Positions 17,390 to 27,794 of a DNA stretch of 64,000 bases are shown one piece after another. The notes under the pieces were generated by a model. That model ran no database searches, was not told the DNA's origin, and saw only the letters and a list, made by a program, of their open reading frames with translations. The first letter of the stretch is position 1. Every line of letters starts with the position of its first letter. The stretch is from Phenylobacterium sp. (GTDB taxonomy: Bacteria > Pseudomonadota > Alphaproteobacteria > Caulobacterales > Caulobacteraceae), in assembly GCF_013911965.1 (NCBI RefSeq), contig NZ_JACESE010000002.1, positions 62,001 to 126,000 on the forward strand, read 5' to 3'. The translations under genes were made by a program, and so were the position numbers.

Positions 17390-18045
17390 GCCTCGGCCTC
17401 AGGGGACGGAGGCGTCTTGCCGCCGCCGATCTTCGGCTCCTCGCCCTTGATCAGGCGGCCGATGTTCGCCCTGTGCCGGACGTAGATCAGCACCGCCATC
17501 ACCAGGGCCAGGACGGCATAGGGATAGGGCCGGTCTGTCACGAAGACGTAGACAGGCGCCAGCGCCGCGGCGGTCAGGGCCGCCAGCGAGGAGATCCGGA
17601 AGACCAGCGCCATCAGGATCCAGGTCGCGCCGGCCAGCAGGCCCACGGGCCAGGCGGCCGCGAGCAGGGTGCCGAAGAAGGTGGCCACCCCCTTGCCGCC
17701 CTTGAAGCCGAGCCAGACGGGGAAGAGATGGCCGATGAAGGCGGCGCCGGCCGCCAGGGCGATCACGGTCGCCTGAACCTCCTGCGGCCCGTCGCGGGTC
17801 ATCAGCCAGGCGATCAGCACGGCCAGGGCGCCCTTGCCGCCGTCGCCCAGCAGGGTGATCAGGGCCAGGTCCTTGCGGCCCGTGCGCAGGACGTTGGTCG
17901 CCCCGATGTTGCCGGAGCCAATGCTGCGCACGTCGCCGGCGCCGCCCAGGCGCGTGGCGATGACGCCGAACGGAATGGATCCCAGCAGATAGCCGCCCAT
18001 GAGCGCGGCGGCGATGAGGAGCGGGCTCAAGGTGTCGGTCGGCAT
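17386..18045 (-). CDS. plsY: Acyl-phosphate:glycerol-3-phosphate acyltransferase
   Basis: 219-residue inner-membrane enzyme that makes lysophosphatidic acid from glycerol 3-phosphate and acyl phosphate. Hydrophobic segments alternate with three conserved cytoplasmic motifs: GSIPFG plus SGNIGATNVLRTG, FKGGKGVATFFG, and HRANIGRLIKGEEPK near the end. About five membrane spans. The length is normal. It is coupled to dprA by an ATGA overlap and lies 125 bases downstream of the pyrC-like gene. Confidence 0.95.
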   Translation of the reverse strand: MPTDTLSPLLIAAALMGGYLLGSIPFGVIATRLGGAGDVRSIGSGNIGATNVLRTGRKDLALITLLGDGGKGALAVLIAWLMTRDGPQEVQATVIALAAGAAFIGHLFPVWLGFKGGKGVATFFGTLLAAAWPVGLLAGATWILMALVFRISSLAALTAAALAPVYVFVTDRPYPYAVLALVMAVLIYVRHRANIGRLIKGEEPKIGGGKTPPSPEAEA

Positions 18046-18170
18046 GGATTCCCCCCGGGGTTTTCCGACTCCTAGCCGCGCTGGCGCGCCCCGTCATCGC
18101 CCGTTGCGATGTTCGTTGTTTGTTCCTAGCGCCGGTCGGCCCCTTGTTCAAGAGCCTCGCGGCGGAGGGC

Positions 18171-19466
18171 TCAGTCGGCGCGATAGACGACCCGGCCGTC
18201 CACCAGGGTCAGCCGCACGACGCCTTGCAGGCGCCGCCCGTCGAAGGGCGAGTTCTTAGACTTCGACTTCAGGTCCGCGAGATCGACGACCATCGGCGCG
18301 GCGAGGTCGCAGAGCACGAGGTCGGCCGGGGCGCCCTTGGCCAGGCGCCCGGCCGACAGGCCGAGAAGCTCCGCCGGGCGGCTGGTGACGGTGCGCATCA
18401 GGTCGATGAGCGGGATGCGGCCCTCGTGGTGGAAGGCCAGAAGGGCGGGCAGCAGGGTCTGCAGCCCCACCGCGCCGGGGGCCGCCTCGTCATAGGGCAG
18501 GCGCTTGTCTTCGGCCGGGGCCGGCGCATGGGCCGAGACGACGATGTCGATCAGGCCCGTCGCCAGAGCCTCGATGGTGGCCTGGCGGTCGTCCTCGCCG
18601 CGCACCGGCGGGTCGAACTTCAGGAAGGTCCGGTAGTCGCCGATGTCCACCTCGTTGAAGGACAGGTGGTTGATCGAGGTGGTGGCGGTCGCGGCCACGC
18701 CGCGGGCCTTGCCGCGCTCCAGGCTCTCCAGGGCGCAGGCCGTCGTCACCTGGTCCACCAGCAGCCGCGCGCCGGTCAGCTCGGCGAGCGCCAGGTCGCG
18801 CTCCAGCATGATCTTCTCGGCCGCCGGCGGGACGCTCGCCAGGCCCATGCGGCCGGCGAACTCCCCCTCCGTGGCCGCGGCGCCGGCGGACAGCCACGGG
18901 TCGGCCGGGCGGTGGGCCACCAGCACGCCGAAGCCCTTGGCGTAGGAGAGCAGCCGCCGGAAGACCTTGGAATTGACGATCGGCCGGTCGGCGTCGGTCA
19001 CATAGAGGCAGCCGGCGTCCCGCATCAGGCCGATCTCAGCCATCCGTTCGCCCTTCAGCCCCTTGGTGGCGGCGCCGGCGGGATAGACATGGACGAGCTC
19101 GATGTCGCGGGCCCGGCGCAGGATGAAGTCGACCGTGGCGGGATCATCGACGGCCGGATCGGTGTCGGGTTGGACGACGATGGAGGTGACGCCGCCGGCC
19201 GCGGCGGCCAGGGCGGCGGACTTCAGCGTCTCCTTGGGCTCGGCGCCCGGCTCGCCCGTCTTGACCCGCAGGTCGATCAGGCCGGGGGCCAGCATGGCCC
19301 CGGCGGCGTCGATCGTCTCGACGTCGTCGGAGAGGCCCTCCGGCGCGGCGCCCTGGACGACGTCGGCGATCTTGCCGTTCTTCACCAGCAGGGCGCCGGG
19401 GCCGTCCCAGCCGGAGGCGGGGTCGACGAGGCGGGCGTTCACGAAGGCGGTGGGGCGGGCGGTCAT
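18171..19466 (-). CDS. Dihydroorotase-like protein, probably catalytically inactive (PyrC' type)
   Basis: 431-residue amidohydrolase-fold protein. Overall it follows type I dihydroorotase, but metal ligands are lost: the canonical PGxIDxHxHxREPG reads PGLIDLRVKTGEPG (61-74), so both histidines are Arg67 and Lys69 and the substrate Arg is Gly71. The later metal Asp of the DHAP motif is Ser311 (VVSAHAPAP). It overlaps pyrB by one base (TGATG). In Pseudomonas, an inactive PyrC' partners aspartate transcarbamoylase structurally, and the same role is inferred here. A true dihydroorotase must lie elsewhere. The reading frame extends further upstream, but the family start is [10 protein letters not shown]. 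Confidence 0.88.
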   Translation of the reverse strand: MTARPTAFVNARLVDPASGWDGPGALLVKNGKIADVVQGAAPEGLSDDVETIDAAGAMLAPGLIDLRVKTGEPGAEPKETLKSAALAAAAGGVTSIVVQPDTDPAVDDPATVDFILRRARDIELVHVYPAGAATKGLKGERMAEIGLMRDAGCLYVTDADRPIVNSKVFRRLLSYAKGFGVLVAHRPADPWLSAGAAATEGEFAGRMGLASVPPAAEKIMLERDLALAELTGARLLVDQVTTACALESLERGKARGVAATATTSINHLSFNEVDIGDYRTFLKFDPPVRGEDDRQATIEALATGLIDIVVSAHAPAPAEDKRLPYDEAAPGAVGLQTLLPALLAFHHEGRIPLIDLMRTVTSRPAELLGLSAGRLAKGAPADLVLCDLAAPMVVDLADLKSKSKNSPFDGRRLQGVVRLTLVDGRVVYRAD

Positions 19467-20443
19467 CAGTCGTTGTCCAGGCGGGCCGACAGGGCGGCGA
19501 GCACGGCCATACGGGCGGCGACGCCCATCTCCACCTGGTCCTGGATCAGGCTGACCGACAGGTCGTCGGCCACGTCGGAGTCGATCTCCACGCCGCGGTT
19601 CATCGGGCCCGGATGCATGACCTTCACGTGCGGCGCGGCGCAGGCGAGCTTCTCGCGGTCCAGGCCGAAGAAACGGAAGTACTCGCGCTGCGACGGCGCC
19701 AGCACGCCGTCCATGCGCTCCAGCTGCAGGCGCAGCATCATGACCACGTCGCAGCCTTCGATTCCCTTTCGCAGGTCGTGGAAGACCGCCGAGCCCCAGC
19801 GGTCGGCCTCGGCCGGCATCAGGGTCGGCGGGCCGACGAGGCGGACCTCGGCGCCCAGCATCTGCAGCAGGGCGACGTTGGAGCGCGCCACGCGGCTGTG
19901 CAGCACGTCGCCGCAGATAGCCACGCGCAGGCCCGCGATGCGGCCGAAGGCGCGGCGCATGGACAGAGCGTCCAGCAGGGCCTGGGTCGGGTGCTCGTGC
20001 TGGCCGTCGCCGGCGTTGATCACCGAGCACGACACCTTCTGCGCCAGCAGGGAGGCCGCGCCGGAGGAGGCGTGCCGCACCACCAGCAGATCCGGCTGCA
20101 TGGCGTTCAGCGTCACGGCGGTGTCGATCAGCGTCTCGCCCTTGGAGATGGACGAGGAGCGCGGGCTCATATTGACCACGTCGGCGCCCAGCCGCTTGCC
20201 GGCCAGCTCGAAGGAGCTCTGGGTGCGGGTCGAGTTCTCGAAGAACAGGTTCATCAGCGTCCGACCTTTGAGCAGGTCGAGCTTCTTCGAGGTCTGGCGG
20301 TTGAGGGCCACGAAGCCGTCGGCCAGGTCGAGCAGATCGCCCACCTCCACCGGGTTCAGGTCCATCACCGACAGGAAATGGCGTTTGGGAAACGGGAAGG
20401 TCCGGCCGAGGACCTCGTTCAGACCGGGTGCGGGCGCGCTCAT
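19466..20443 (-). CDS. pyrB: Aspartate carbamoyltransferase catalytic subunit
   Basis: 325 residues; condenses aspartate and carbamoyl phosphate in pyrimidine synthesis. Carbamoyl-phosphate motif [34 protein letters not shown] and [12 protein letters not shown] are intact. The order pyrB then a non-catalytic pyrC-like gene matches the dodecameric class A ATCase of pseudomonads. No pyrI is present. The start [10 protein letters not shown] gives an N-terminal extension of about 18 residues before the conserved region, also seen in class A enzymes. Confidence 0.96.
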   Translation of the reverse strand: MSAPAPGLNEVLGRTFPFPKRHFLSVMDLNPVEVGDLLDLADGFVALNRQTSKKLDLLKGRTLMNLFFENSTRTQSSFELAGKRLGADVVNMSPRSSSISKGETLIDTAVTLNAMQPDLLVVRHASSGAASLLAQKVSCSVINAGDGQHEHPTQALLDALSMRRAFGRIAGLRVAICGDVLHSRVARSNVALLQMLGAEVRLVGPPTLMPAEADRWGSAVFHDLRKGIEGCDVVMMLRLQLERMDGVLAPSQREYFRFFGLDREKLACAAPHVKVMHPGPMNRGVEIDSDVADDLSVSLIQDQVEMGVAARMAVLAALSARLDND

Positions 20444-20518
20444 TAAAGGGCCCTCTTAAGGGGGCGGGACGGAGTCGCCAAGCCGGGGGCGTCCGCCGTC
20501 CACATGTTCGGGCGCCCG

Positions 20519-20998
20519 TCAGGCATCAGGCAGGTTGCGCAGCCGGTCCAGCGCGCCCTGCAGGATCCAGGCGGCGGCGGCCTTGTCCACCACCTCGCCC
20601 CGGCGGGCGCGGGTCATGTCCATCTCGTCCACCAGCATGCGGTTGACGGCCATGGACGACATCCGCTCGTCCCAGAAGGCGATGGGCAGGTCATCGCGCA
20701 AGCGCAGCAGGTTACGGGCGAAGGCGCGGCTGGACTGGCAGCGCGGTCCCTCGGTCCCGTCCATATTGACCGGCAATCCGATGACGATCGCCTTGGCCTC
20801 GCGTTCGGCCATCAGCTTGAAGAGCTGTTCGGCGTCCTGGGTGAACTTGGCCTTGCGGATCAGGGCCAGCGGCGAGGCCACCGTGCGACTGACGTCGGAG
20901 ACCGCCACCCCGATGGTCTTCTCGCCCAGGTCGAGGCCCACGACGGCGGCCAGGCGGGGCAGGGCGGAGGGCAGTTCGATGAGGTCCATCACGGGCAT
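20519..20998 (-). CDS. ruvX: Holliday-junction resolvase-like RuvX (YqgF)
   Basis: 159 residues of the YqgF/RuvX RNase-H fold family, now linked to 16S rRNA 5'-end processing. Catalytic GLDLGEKTIGVAVSD near residue 21, VIGLPVNMDGTEG, FWDERMSS and the C-terminal D in VVDKAAAAWILQG are present. The stop is 75 bases from pyrB. Upstream is a 136-base gap shared with the divergent sulfotransferase gene. Confidence 0.93.
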   Translation of the reverse strand: MPVMDLIELPSALPRLAAVVGLDLGEKTIGVAVSDVSRTVASPLALIRKAKFTQDAEQLFKLMAEREAKAIVIGLPVNMDGTEGPRCQSSRAFARNLLRLRDDLPIAFWDERMSSMAVNRMLVDEMDMTRARRGEVVDKAAAAWILQGALDRLRNLPDA

Positions 20999-21134
20999 GG
21001 CTGCTCATTACCACGGCGCCTGCATCGGCCGCACGATTTCGGGCGCCTGGGTCGCGGCTTCATCGAACGGCGATATTGGTGACTCGGCGTGTTGCGGTTA
21101 AGAGCGCCGCCAAGACAACCCTGGGGGCATTCCG

Positions 21135-22061
21135 ATGGCGCAGACAACCGCCGCCTGGCCGCGCAAGACGCGCGACATCCACAATCACCACATGGATTCC
21201 ACCGTCTGGGACCGCTTCGCCTTCCGCGACGACGACGTGGTCGTGGCGACCTACGCCAAGTCCGGCACGACCTGGACCCAGCACATCGTCGGACAGCTGG
21301 TCTTCGCCGGCGATCCCGACGTGAAGATCGCCGAAATCTCGCCCTGGGTGGACCTGCGCATCATGCCGCCGGACCTGCTCGACATCCTGGAGGCGCAGCA
21401 GCACCGGCGCATCCTGAAGACCCACCTGCCGGTGGATGCGCTGAACTTCTCGCCCAAGGCCAAGTACATCTATATCGGCCGGGACGGGCGGGACGTGCTG
21501 TGGAGCCTCTACAACCACCACGCCAACGCCAACCAGCTCTGGTACGACGCCATCAATGACACGCCCGGCCGCGTCGGTCCGCCGATCGAGCGGGCGGACC
21601 CGGACATCCGCCGCTATTTCCGCACCTGGCTCGACCAGGATGGCGCGCCCTTCTGGCCCTACTGGGAGAACATCGCCACCTGGTGGGCGATCCGCGACCT
21701 GCCCAACGTCATGCTCGTCCACTTCAACGATCTGAAGCGGGACCTGGAGGGCGAGATGCGCAAGATCGCCGCCTTCCTCGACTGCGACATCCCCGAGGAC
21801 CGCTGGTCGCAGATCCTGGAGCACTGCACCTTCGACTGGATGAAGGCCCATGCGGAGAACATGTCGCCCCTCGGCGGCGCCATCTTCGAGGGCGGCGCGA
21901 CCACCTTCATCAACAAGGGCGTCAACGGCCGCTGGAAGGACATGCTGACGCCTGAGGACATCGCCGCCTACGAGCAGCGTGCGCTGGCCGAGCTCGGCCC
22001 CGACTGCGCCCGCTGGCTGGCGGAAGGACAGGGCGCGGCGGCCGAACTGGCGCCCGCCTGA
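21135..22061 (+). CDS. Sulfotransferase domain protein
   Basis: 308-residue cytosolic-type sulfotransferase, transferring sulfate from PAPS to an alcohol or amine. The 5'-phosphosulfate loop YAKSGTTWTQ (about residue 41), the 3'-phosphate motif YIGRDGRDVLWS and the C-terminal FINKGVNGRWKD (the RKGxxGDWK motif) are visible; a catalytic His is likely in LKTHLP. No signal peptide. It stands alone between ruvX and gatC. The acceptor is unknown. Confidence 0.86.
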   Translation: MAQTTAAWPRKTRDIHNHHMDSTVWDRFAFRDDDVVVATYAKSGTTWTQHIVGQLVFAGDPDVKIAEISPWVDLRIMPPDLLDILEAQQHRRILKTHLPVDALNFSPKAKYIYIGRDGRDVLWSLYNHHANANQLWYDAINDTPGRVGPPIERADPDIRRYFRTWLDQDGAPFWPYWENIATWWAIRDLPNVMLVHFNDLKRDLEGEMRKIAAFLDCDIPEDRWSQILEHCTFDWMKAHAENMSPLGGAIFEGGATTFINKGVNGRWKDMLTPEDIAAYEQRALAELGPDCARWLAEGQGAAAELAPA

Positions 22062-22147
22062 GCCCTTGGGGCCTCCTTTCTCCGCCCGCCGCTTGCAAAA
22101 GGCCGCCTTGCACGGCTAACCCACGGGCAGATTGCAAGGAGGCCCCC

Positions 22148-22435
22148 ATGGCCATCGACGCGGCGACCGTGCGCAAGGTCGCCAAGCTGGCGCGCATCGC
22201 CGAACCGGAAGACCGCCTGGAGCCGCTCGCCCGGGAGCTGAGCGGCATCCTCAACTGGATCGAACAGCTGAACGAGGTCGACACCGACGGGGTGGAGCCC
22301 ATGACCTCGGTGGTCCACCAGGGCCTGCCGATGCGCGAGGACGTGGTCACCGACGGCGGCGACCCGGACAAGGTGCTGTCCAACGCCCCGAAGTCGGCCG
22401 GCGGCTTCTTCGTTGTGCCGAAGGTGGTGGAATAG
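22148..22435 (+). CDS. gatC: Glutamyl/aspartyl-tRNA amidotransferase subunit C
   Basis: 95-residue GatC, which wraps around GatA/GatB and stabilises the amidotransferase. VRKVAKLARIAEPE, ILNWIEQLNEVDTDGVEPM and a C-terminal FFVVPKVVE are the family marks. Shine-Dalgarno AAGGAGG lies seven bases before the ATG. Its stop abuts gatA with no gap. Confidence 0.95.
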   Translation: MAIDAATVRKVAKLARIAEPEDRLEPLARELSGILNWIEQLNEVDTDGVEPMTSVVHQGLPMREDVVTDGGDPDKVLSNAPKSAGGFFVVPKVVE

Positions 22436-23908
<1,473 letters not shown>

Positions 23909-23916
23909 GGCCGAAA

Positions 23917-23946
23917 GCCTCAGCCCGGGCGATCCCAGGCTGAGGC
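23917..23946. terminator. Strong hairpin between convergent genes
   Basis: GCCTCAGCC/GGCTGAGGC is a perfect 9-bp stem with an inner GGG/CCC. Read on the minus strand it is followed by TTTCGG, so it probably terminates the small secreted-protein gene and may slow gatCA transcription. There is no T-tract on the plus side. Confidence 0.55.
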
Positions 23947-23953
23947 GTCCGGG

Positions 23954-24241
23954 TCAGAGGGCGGAGAGCTCCGCCTTGATGGCCTTCAGGGTGTCGTCGG
24001 TGATCTGACCGCCGGACATGGGCTTGAGCTGAACCAGCGTCATGCCCTTGAACATGTTGTAGGACGGGTGCTCGCTGATGCCCGGCAGGTGCTTCTCCAG
24101 CACGGCCTTGGCCTTGGCGTTCGCCATCAGCTCGGCGACCGAACTCGATTCGACGCTGAGGGGGCCCTGGGCCACCACGGCGCTGGCGGCGGCGAGCGAG
24201 AGGGTGAGGGCGAGGCCGCCCGTCAGATAGGTCTTGCGCAT
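23954..24241 (-). CDS. Small secreted protein, function unknown
   Basis: 95 residues with a Sec signal peptide: MRKTYLTG, then a hydrophobic core and a probable cut after AVVAQ. Mature part: helical, with AVLEKHLPGISEHPSYNMF and ITDDTLKAIKAELSAL. The open frame starts further upstream, but GGAGGAACAACCC directly ahead of this ATG fixes the start. It is oriented against gatCA and gatB. I do not recognise the family; a short motif like this occurs at the ends of some secreted hydrolases, but that is memory only. Confidence 0.7.
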   Translation of the reverse strand: MRKTYLTGGLALTLSLAAASAVVAQGPLSVESSSVAELMANAKAKAVLEKHLPGISEHPSYNMFKGMTLVQLKPMSGGQITDDTLKAIKAELSAL

Positions 24242-24362
24242 GGGTTGTTCCTCCCCGGAACGGCTGGAATGGCGGGCCGAAGTGAGCGTGAAGGGGCCGC
24301 TTCGCGCAAGCAGATTCACAAGGCCGCTTCCGCCGGAAAGCGGCTGGCTCTAGGAAGGGCGC

Positions 24363-25826
24363 ATGACTGAGAATTCCAAGCTGATCCAGGGCCGCACCGG
24401 CCCGTGGGAAGTGGTCCTGGGGCTGGAGGTCCACGCCCAGGTGGCCTCGAACGCCAAGCTCTTTTCCGGCGCCGCCGTCGGCTTCGGCGCGGGCCCCAAC
24501 GCCCAGGTCAGCCTGGTGGATGCGGCCATGCCTGGCATGCTGCCGGTCATCAACCGCCGCTGCGTGGAGCAGGCGGTGCGCACCGGCCTGGGCCTGAAGG
24601 CGAAGATCAATCTGAAGTCCACCTTCGACCGGAAGAACTACTTCTATCCGGACCTGCCGCAGGGCTATCAGATCAGCCAGTACAAGGAGCCCGTCGTCGG
24701 CGAGGGCGAGGTGCTCGTCGAGCTGGACGACGGTTCGACCATCACCGTCGGCATCGAGCGCCTGCACCTGGAGCAGGACGCCGGCAAGTCGCTGCACGAC
24801 CAGGACCCGAACTTCACCTATGTCGACCTCAACCGGGCCGGCACGGCGCTGATGGAGATCGTCTCGCGCCCGGACATGCGCTCCTCGGCCGAGGCCGCGG
24901 CCTATGTGAAGAAGCTGCGCACCATCCTCGTCTATCTGGGCACCTGCGACGGCGACATGGAAAAGGGCAACCTGCGCGCCGACGTGAACGTCTCCGTGCG
25001 CAAGCCTGGCGGGCCGCTGGGCACGCGCTGCGAGATCAAGAACGTCAACTCGTACCGCTTCATCCAGCAGGCCATCGAGTACGAGGCGCGCCGCCAGATC
25101 GAGATTCTCGAGGACGGCGGCTCCATCGACCAGGAGACGCGCCTGTTCGACCCGAACAAGGGCGAGACGCGCTCCATGCGCTCGAAGGAAGAGGCGCACG
25201 ACTACCGCTACTTCCCCGACCCCGACCTCCTGCCGCTCGTGCTGGACGCGGCCTGGGTGAAGGCGATCGAAGAGTCGCTGCCGGAATTGCCGGACGCCAA
25301 GAAGGCGCGTCTGCAGGCGCAGTATGGCCTGTCGGCCTATGACGCCGGCGTGCTGGTCAGCGAGGCCGCGCGCGCCGACTACTTCGAGGCCGCCGCCCAG
25401 GGCCGCGACGCCAAGCTCATCGCCAACTGGGTGACCAACGATCTGGCCGCCAAGCTGACGGCCGCGGGGCTCGACATCGAGGAGAGCCCGATCAAGGCCG
25501 GCGAGATCGCCGAGCTGGTGGCCCTGATCGAGGAGGGCGTCATCTCCTCCAAGATCGCCAAGGACGTCTTCGAGCGCATGTGGGCCGGCGAGGGCGCGCC
25601 GCGCGAGATCGTCGAGAAGCAGGGGCTGAAGCAGGTCTCCGACACCGGGGCTCTGGAAGCCATCATCGACGACCTGATCGCCAAGAACCCGGGCCAGGCC
25701 GAGCAGGTGAAGGAAAAGCCGCAGGCCATCGGCTGGTTCGTCGGTCAGGTGATGAAGGCCACCGGCGGCAAGGCCAATCCCGGCGCGGTCAACCAGCTGC
25801 TGAAGTCCAAGCTCGGGGTCGAGTAG
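24363..25826 (+). CDS. gatB: Glutamyl/aspartyl-tRNA amidotransferase subunit B
   Basis: 487-residue kinase-like subunit that activates Glu- or Asp-tRNA by phosphorylation. Family marks: [66 protein letters not shown], and the C-terminal tRNA-binding YqeY-like tail ending [10 protein letters not shown]. Full length. The preceding 121 bases separate it from the divergent small secreted-protein gene and should hold its own promoter. Confidence 0.96.
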   Translation: MTENSKLIQGRTGPWEVVLGLEVHAQVASNAKLFSGAAVGFGAGPNAQVSLVDAAMPGMLPVINRRCVEQAVRTGLGLKAKINLKSTFDRKNYFYPDLPQGYQISQYKEPVVGEGEVLVELDDGSTITVGIERLHLEQDAGKSLHDQDPNFTYVDLNRAGTALMEIVSRPDMRSSAEAAAYVKKLRTILVYLGTCDGDMEKGNLRADVNVSVRKPGGPLGTRCEIKNVNSYRFIQQAIEYEARRQIEILEDGGSIDQETRLFDPNKGETRSMRSKEEAHDYRYFPDPDLLPLVLDAAWVKAIEESLPELPDAKKARLQAQYGLSAYDAGVLVSEAARADYFEAAAQGRDAKLIANWVTNDLAAKLTAAGLDIEESPIKAGEIAELVALIEEGVISSKIAKDVFERMWAGEGAPREIVEKQGLKQVSDTGALEAIIDDLIAKNPGQAEQVKEKPQAIGWFVGQVMKATGGKANPGAVNQLLKSKLGVE

Positions 25827-25848
25827 CCGCGCAGTCGGGGAGAGGCGC

Positions 25849-26781
25849 GTGTTCGGACTGAAGTCTCTGCTCCGCCGGCCGCCGGCTCGCCCCGAAGCCC
25901 TCTGGCTGGACGAGCCGGACGCGCTTGCGCGCGTGGAGCGTGCGCCCGTCTCCGAGGCCGCGAAACAGGCGGCCCGCGACCTGATCGTCGACGGTTTCAC
26001 CGTGCTGCGCGGCGCCATCCCCGGCGAACTCTGCCAGCAGGTGATCGACGACTACGCCCGCTACGGCGCGGAGAACGCCGACTATGTGGCCGCCAATCTA
26101 GACGAGCTGGCGCGCGAGAAGCGGCTGGTGAACTTCCACCACTGGTCCAAGGCCGAGGAGGCCATCGCCACCGACGCCGGCGTGATGTCGGTGCTCGACT
26201 TCCTGTTCGGCGAACGCGCCTGCGTCTACACCTCGCTCACCTTCAAGTACGGCACCCAGCAGCCGATCCATCGCGACACGCCGCACTTCGCCACCTGGCC
26301 CGGCAGCCGGTTCTTCGGCGTCTGGACCGCCCTGGAGGACACGCCGCCGGAGGCCGGGCCGCTGATGTATGTCCGCGGCGGACACCGCTTTCCGGTCGAA
26401 CCGCGGCCGGTGTTCGAGGCCGTCCAGGCCGAACACCCCGACTGGACCCGCGAGGATCAGCTCAACCTGGCGCTCGACCGCTGGAACGGGCTGATCATCC
26501 AGCAGGCGCCAGATCACGGCGAGCTGGTGGTGGCCCCGATCCGCCGCGGCGACGTGGCCATCTGGCATCCCCAACTGCCTCACGGCGGATCGCCGGCGCA
26601 GGATCCGACCCGCACCCGCTGGAGCGTCGTGGTCCACTGTGCGCCCGAGGGCGTGCAGGTGCATCAGCACGACCGCTTCTTCACCCATGCCGGTCCGGGC
26701 GCGCCGCCGGACCGCTACCGATTCCGGGAAGCTCACGGCCGCAAGATCGCCCTCGCCGGAGAGGTCGCCTACCAGGCATGA
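25849..26781 (+). CDS. Phytanoyl-CoA dioxygenase family (PhyH) protein
   Basis: 310 residues, GTG start preceded by GGGGAGAGG. Fe(II)/2-oxoglutarate oxygenase of the PhyH family: the metal triad appears as H-R-D in QPIHRDTPHF and a distal His in WHPQLPHGGSP, with the 2-oxoglutarate Arg in RTRWSVVVHC. The family hydroxylates varied small molecules, so the substrate is undetermined. It follows gatB by 22 bases and may be cotranscribed. A terminator sits right after the stop. Confidence 0.82.
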   Translation: MFGLKSLLRRPPARPEALWLDEPDALARVERAPVSEAAKQAARDLIVDGFTVLRGAIPGELCQQVIDDYARYGAENADYVAANLDELAREKRLVNFHHWSKAEEAIATDAGVMSVLDFLFGERACVYTSLTFKYGTQQPIHRDTPHFATWPGSRFFGVWTALEDTPPEAGPLMYVRGGHRFPVEPRPVFEAVQAEHPDWTREDQLNLALDRWNGLIIQQAPDHGELVVAPIRRGDVAIWHPQLPHGGSPAQDPTRTRWSVVVHCAPEGVQVHQHDRFFTHAGPGAPPDRYRFREAHGRKIALAGEVAYQA

Positions 26782-26782
26782 A

Positions 26783-26812
26783 AAAGGCCCCGGACGCGGG
26801 TCCGGAGCCTTT
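26783..26812 (+). terminator. Rho-independent terminator
   Basis: AAAGGC-CCCGGAC-GCGG-GTCCGG-GCCTTT-type stem with one bulge, followed by TTT. It ends the gatB/dioxygenase transcript and, read on the other strand, lies just beyond the stop of the RcnB-like gene. Confidence 0.7.
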
Positions 26813-26829
26813 CCCGGGCGGTCTCGGGA

Positions 26830-27345
26830 TCAGTTGTTGATGATCTCGAAGATGATGCCCGTCGCGATCGCCGCCATCAGATAGTCGTCGCCCACGCGGT
26901 ACCAGGCGTATCCGCGCGGAGGCGGACGCAGGCGGTAGCGGTAGTAGTCGTTGACCACGTAGCTGCGGTAGTAGGGCGGCAGCACCGCCCCGCGGCGCCA
27001 GGCGGCGTAGCCCGGGCGATAGTAGCGGTTGTTGTAATAGCTCGACGGTGGGGGACCGTAGTACCAGCGGTTCTGGTAGTAATAGCCGTTGTAGCGGCGG
27101 CTATCCCACCGATTGTCCCAGCGGTCGTGACGGTTGTCCCAGCGATCGTGGCGATCGTCCCAGCGGTGGTCGCGCCGGTCCCAGCGGTCGTCACGCCGAT
27201 CATCCCGGCGATCCCAGCGGTCGTCGCGACGGTCCCAGTTGTTGTCCCGGCGGTCCCAGGACTGCGCCTGCGCGGCTGTCGCCGAGGCAGCGATCGGCCC
27301 CGCGACGGCGGCGGCCGCCGCCAGGCAGAGCATCAGACGTTTCAT
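26830..27345 (-). CDS. RcnB-family periplasmic protein with WDRRDDR heptad repeats
   Basis: 171 residues. Signal peptide MKRLMLCL... with cleavage near ATAAQAQ. Residues 30-84 are imperfect seven-residue repeats of the WDRRDDR/WDDRHDR type, strongly zwitterionic. A Tyr-rich stretch follows and the C-terminal RcnB domain reads RLRPPPRGYAWYRVGDDYLM. RcnB is a periplasmic nickel/cobalt homeostasis protein in E. coli; the repeats are not part of it. The start was taken at MKRLMLCL, with GGAGACGTGAA ahead. A second RcnB-like gene lies 113 bases upstream on the same strand. Confidence 0.8.
   Translation of the reverse strand: MKRLMLCLAAAAAVAGPIAASATAAQAQSWDRRDNNWDRRDDRWDRRDDRRDDRWDRRDHRWDDRHDRWDNRHDRWDNRWDSRRYNGYYYQNRWYYGPPPSSYYNNRYYRPGYAAWRRGAVLPPYYRSYVVNDYYRYRLRPPPRGYAWYRVGDDYLMAAIATGIIFEIINN
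27094..27258 (-). repeat. 21-base tandem coding repeats
   Basis: About eight imperfect copies of a 21-base unit (CCAGCGGTCGTCACGCCGATC-like on the plus strand) encoding WDRRDDR-type heptads in the RcnB-like protein. Likely to vary in copy number by slippage. Confidence 0.75.
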
Positions 27346-27458
27346 TTCACGTCTCCTATTCCACGGCCCGGCGGGCGGGCCTCCTCGTCCCCCGATCACG
27401 GCAAGGATGAGAGACCCGCCCTGAACCCCGGCTGAACGGTCAAGTCAGGATCGACGGA

Positions 27459-27794
27459 TCAGTCGATCAGGCTGCGGATCACCTCGGCGATCAGCCCCGT
27501 CTCCGTCTGGGCCAGGTAGACGTCGTTCCCCACACGGACCCAGCGATAGCCCGGCGGCGGAGTGCGCAGGCGGTAGCGGGCCGGTTCGGCGATGTAGTAG
27601 GTGCGCTCCACGACATAGCCGCGCGGCATGTATTCGCCGCGGCTCCAGTGCTTCTTGGCCTGGCCCGGGGGCATGCCGTGCGGGTGGCCCTTTCCGCGCC
27701 AGCCGTCGTGGTCGTGATGGTGCGGCTTGGCCAGGGCGGCGCCCGGCGCGGCGATGGCGACGGCGAGCGCAGCGGTCATGACAGCGGTCTTCAT
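27459..27794 (-). CDS. RcnB-family periplasmic protein, histidine-rich
   Basis: 111 residues. Signal peptide MKTAVMTAALAVAIAAPGAALA, then a His cluster KPHHHDHDGW and HPHGMPP that could bind nickel, cobalt or copper, then the RcnB domain: MPRGYVVERTYY and RLRTPPPGYRWVRVGNDVYL. It is a paralogue of the neighbouring heptad-repeat protein but lacks the repeats. Shine-Dalgarno GAGGAGCC precedes the start. A metal-handling role is inferred from the family and His content. Confidence 0.82.
   Translation of the reverse strand: MKTAVMTAALAVAIAAPGAALAKPHHHDHDGWRGKGHPHGMPPGQAKKHWSRGEYMPRGYVVERTYYIAEPARYRLRTPPPGYRWVRVGNDVYLAQTETGLIAEVIRSLID

Noticed and set aside
19467-20030. Extension of the pyrC-like frame across pyrB.
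   Set aside because: It lies fully inside pyrB in another frame and has no homology; TGATG coupling gives the real start.
27094-27258. Regular short repeats resembling a CRISPR array.
   Set aside because: The 21-base units lack spacers, are in frame and encode heptads of a secreted protein.
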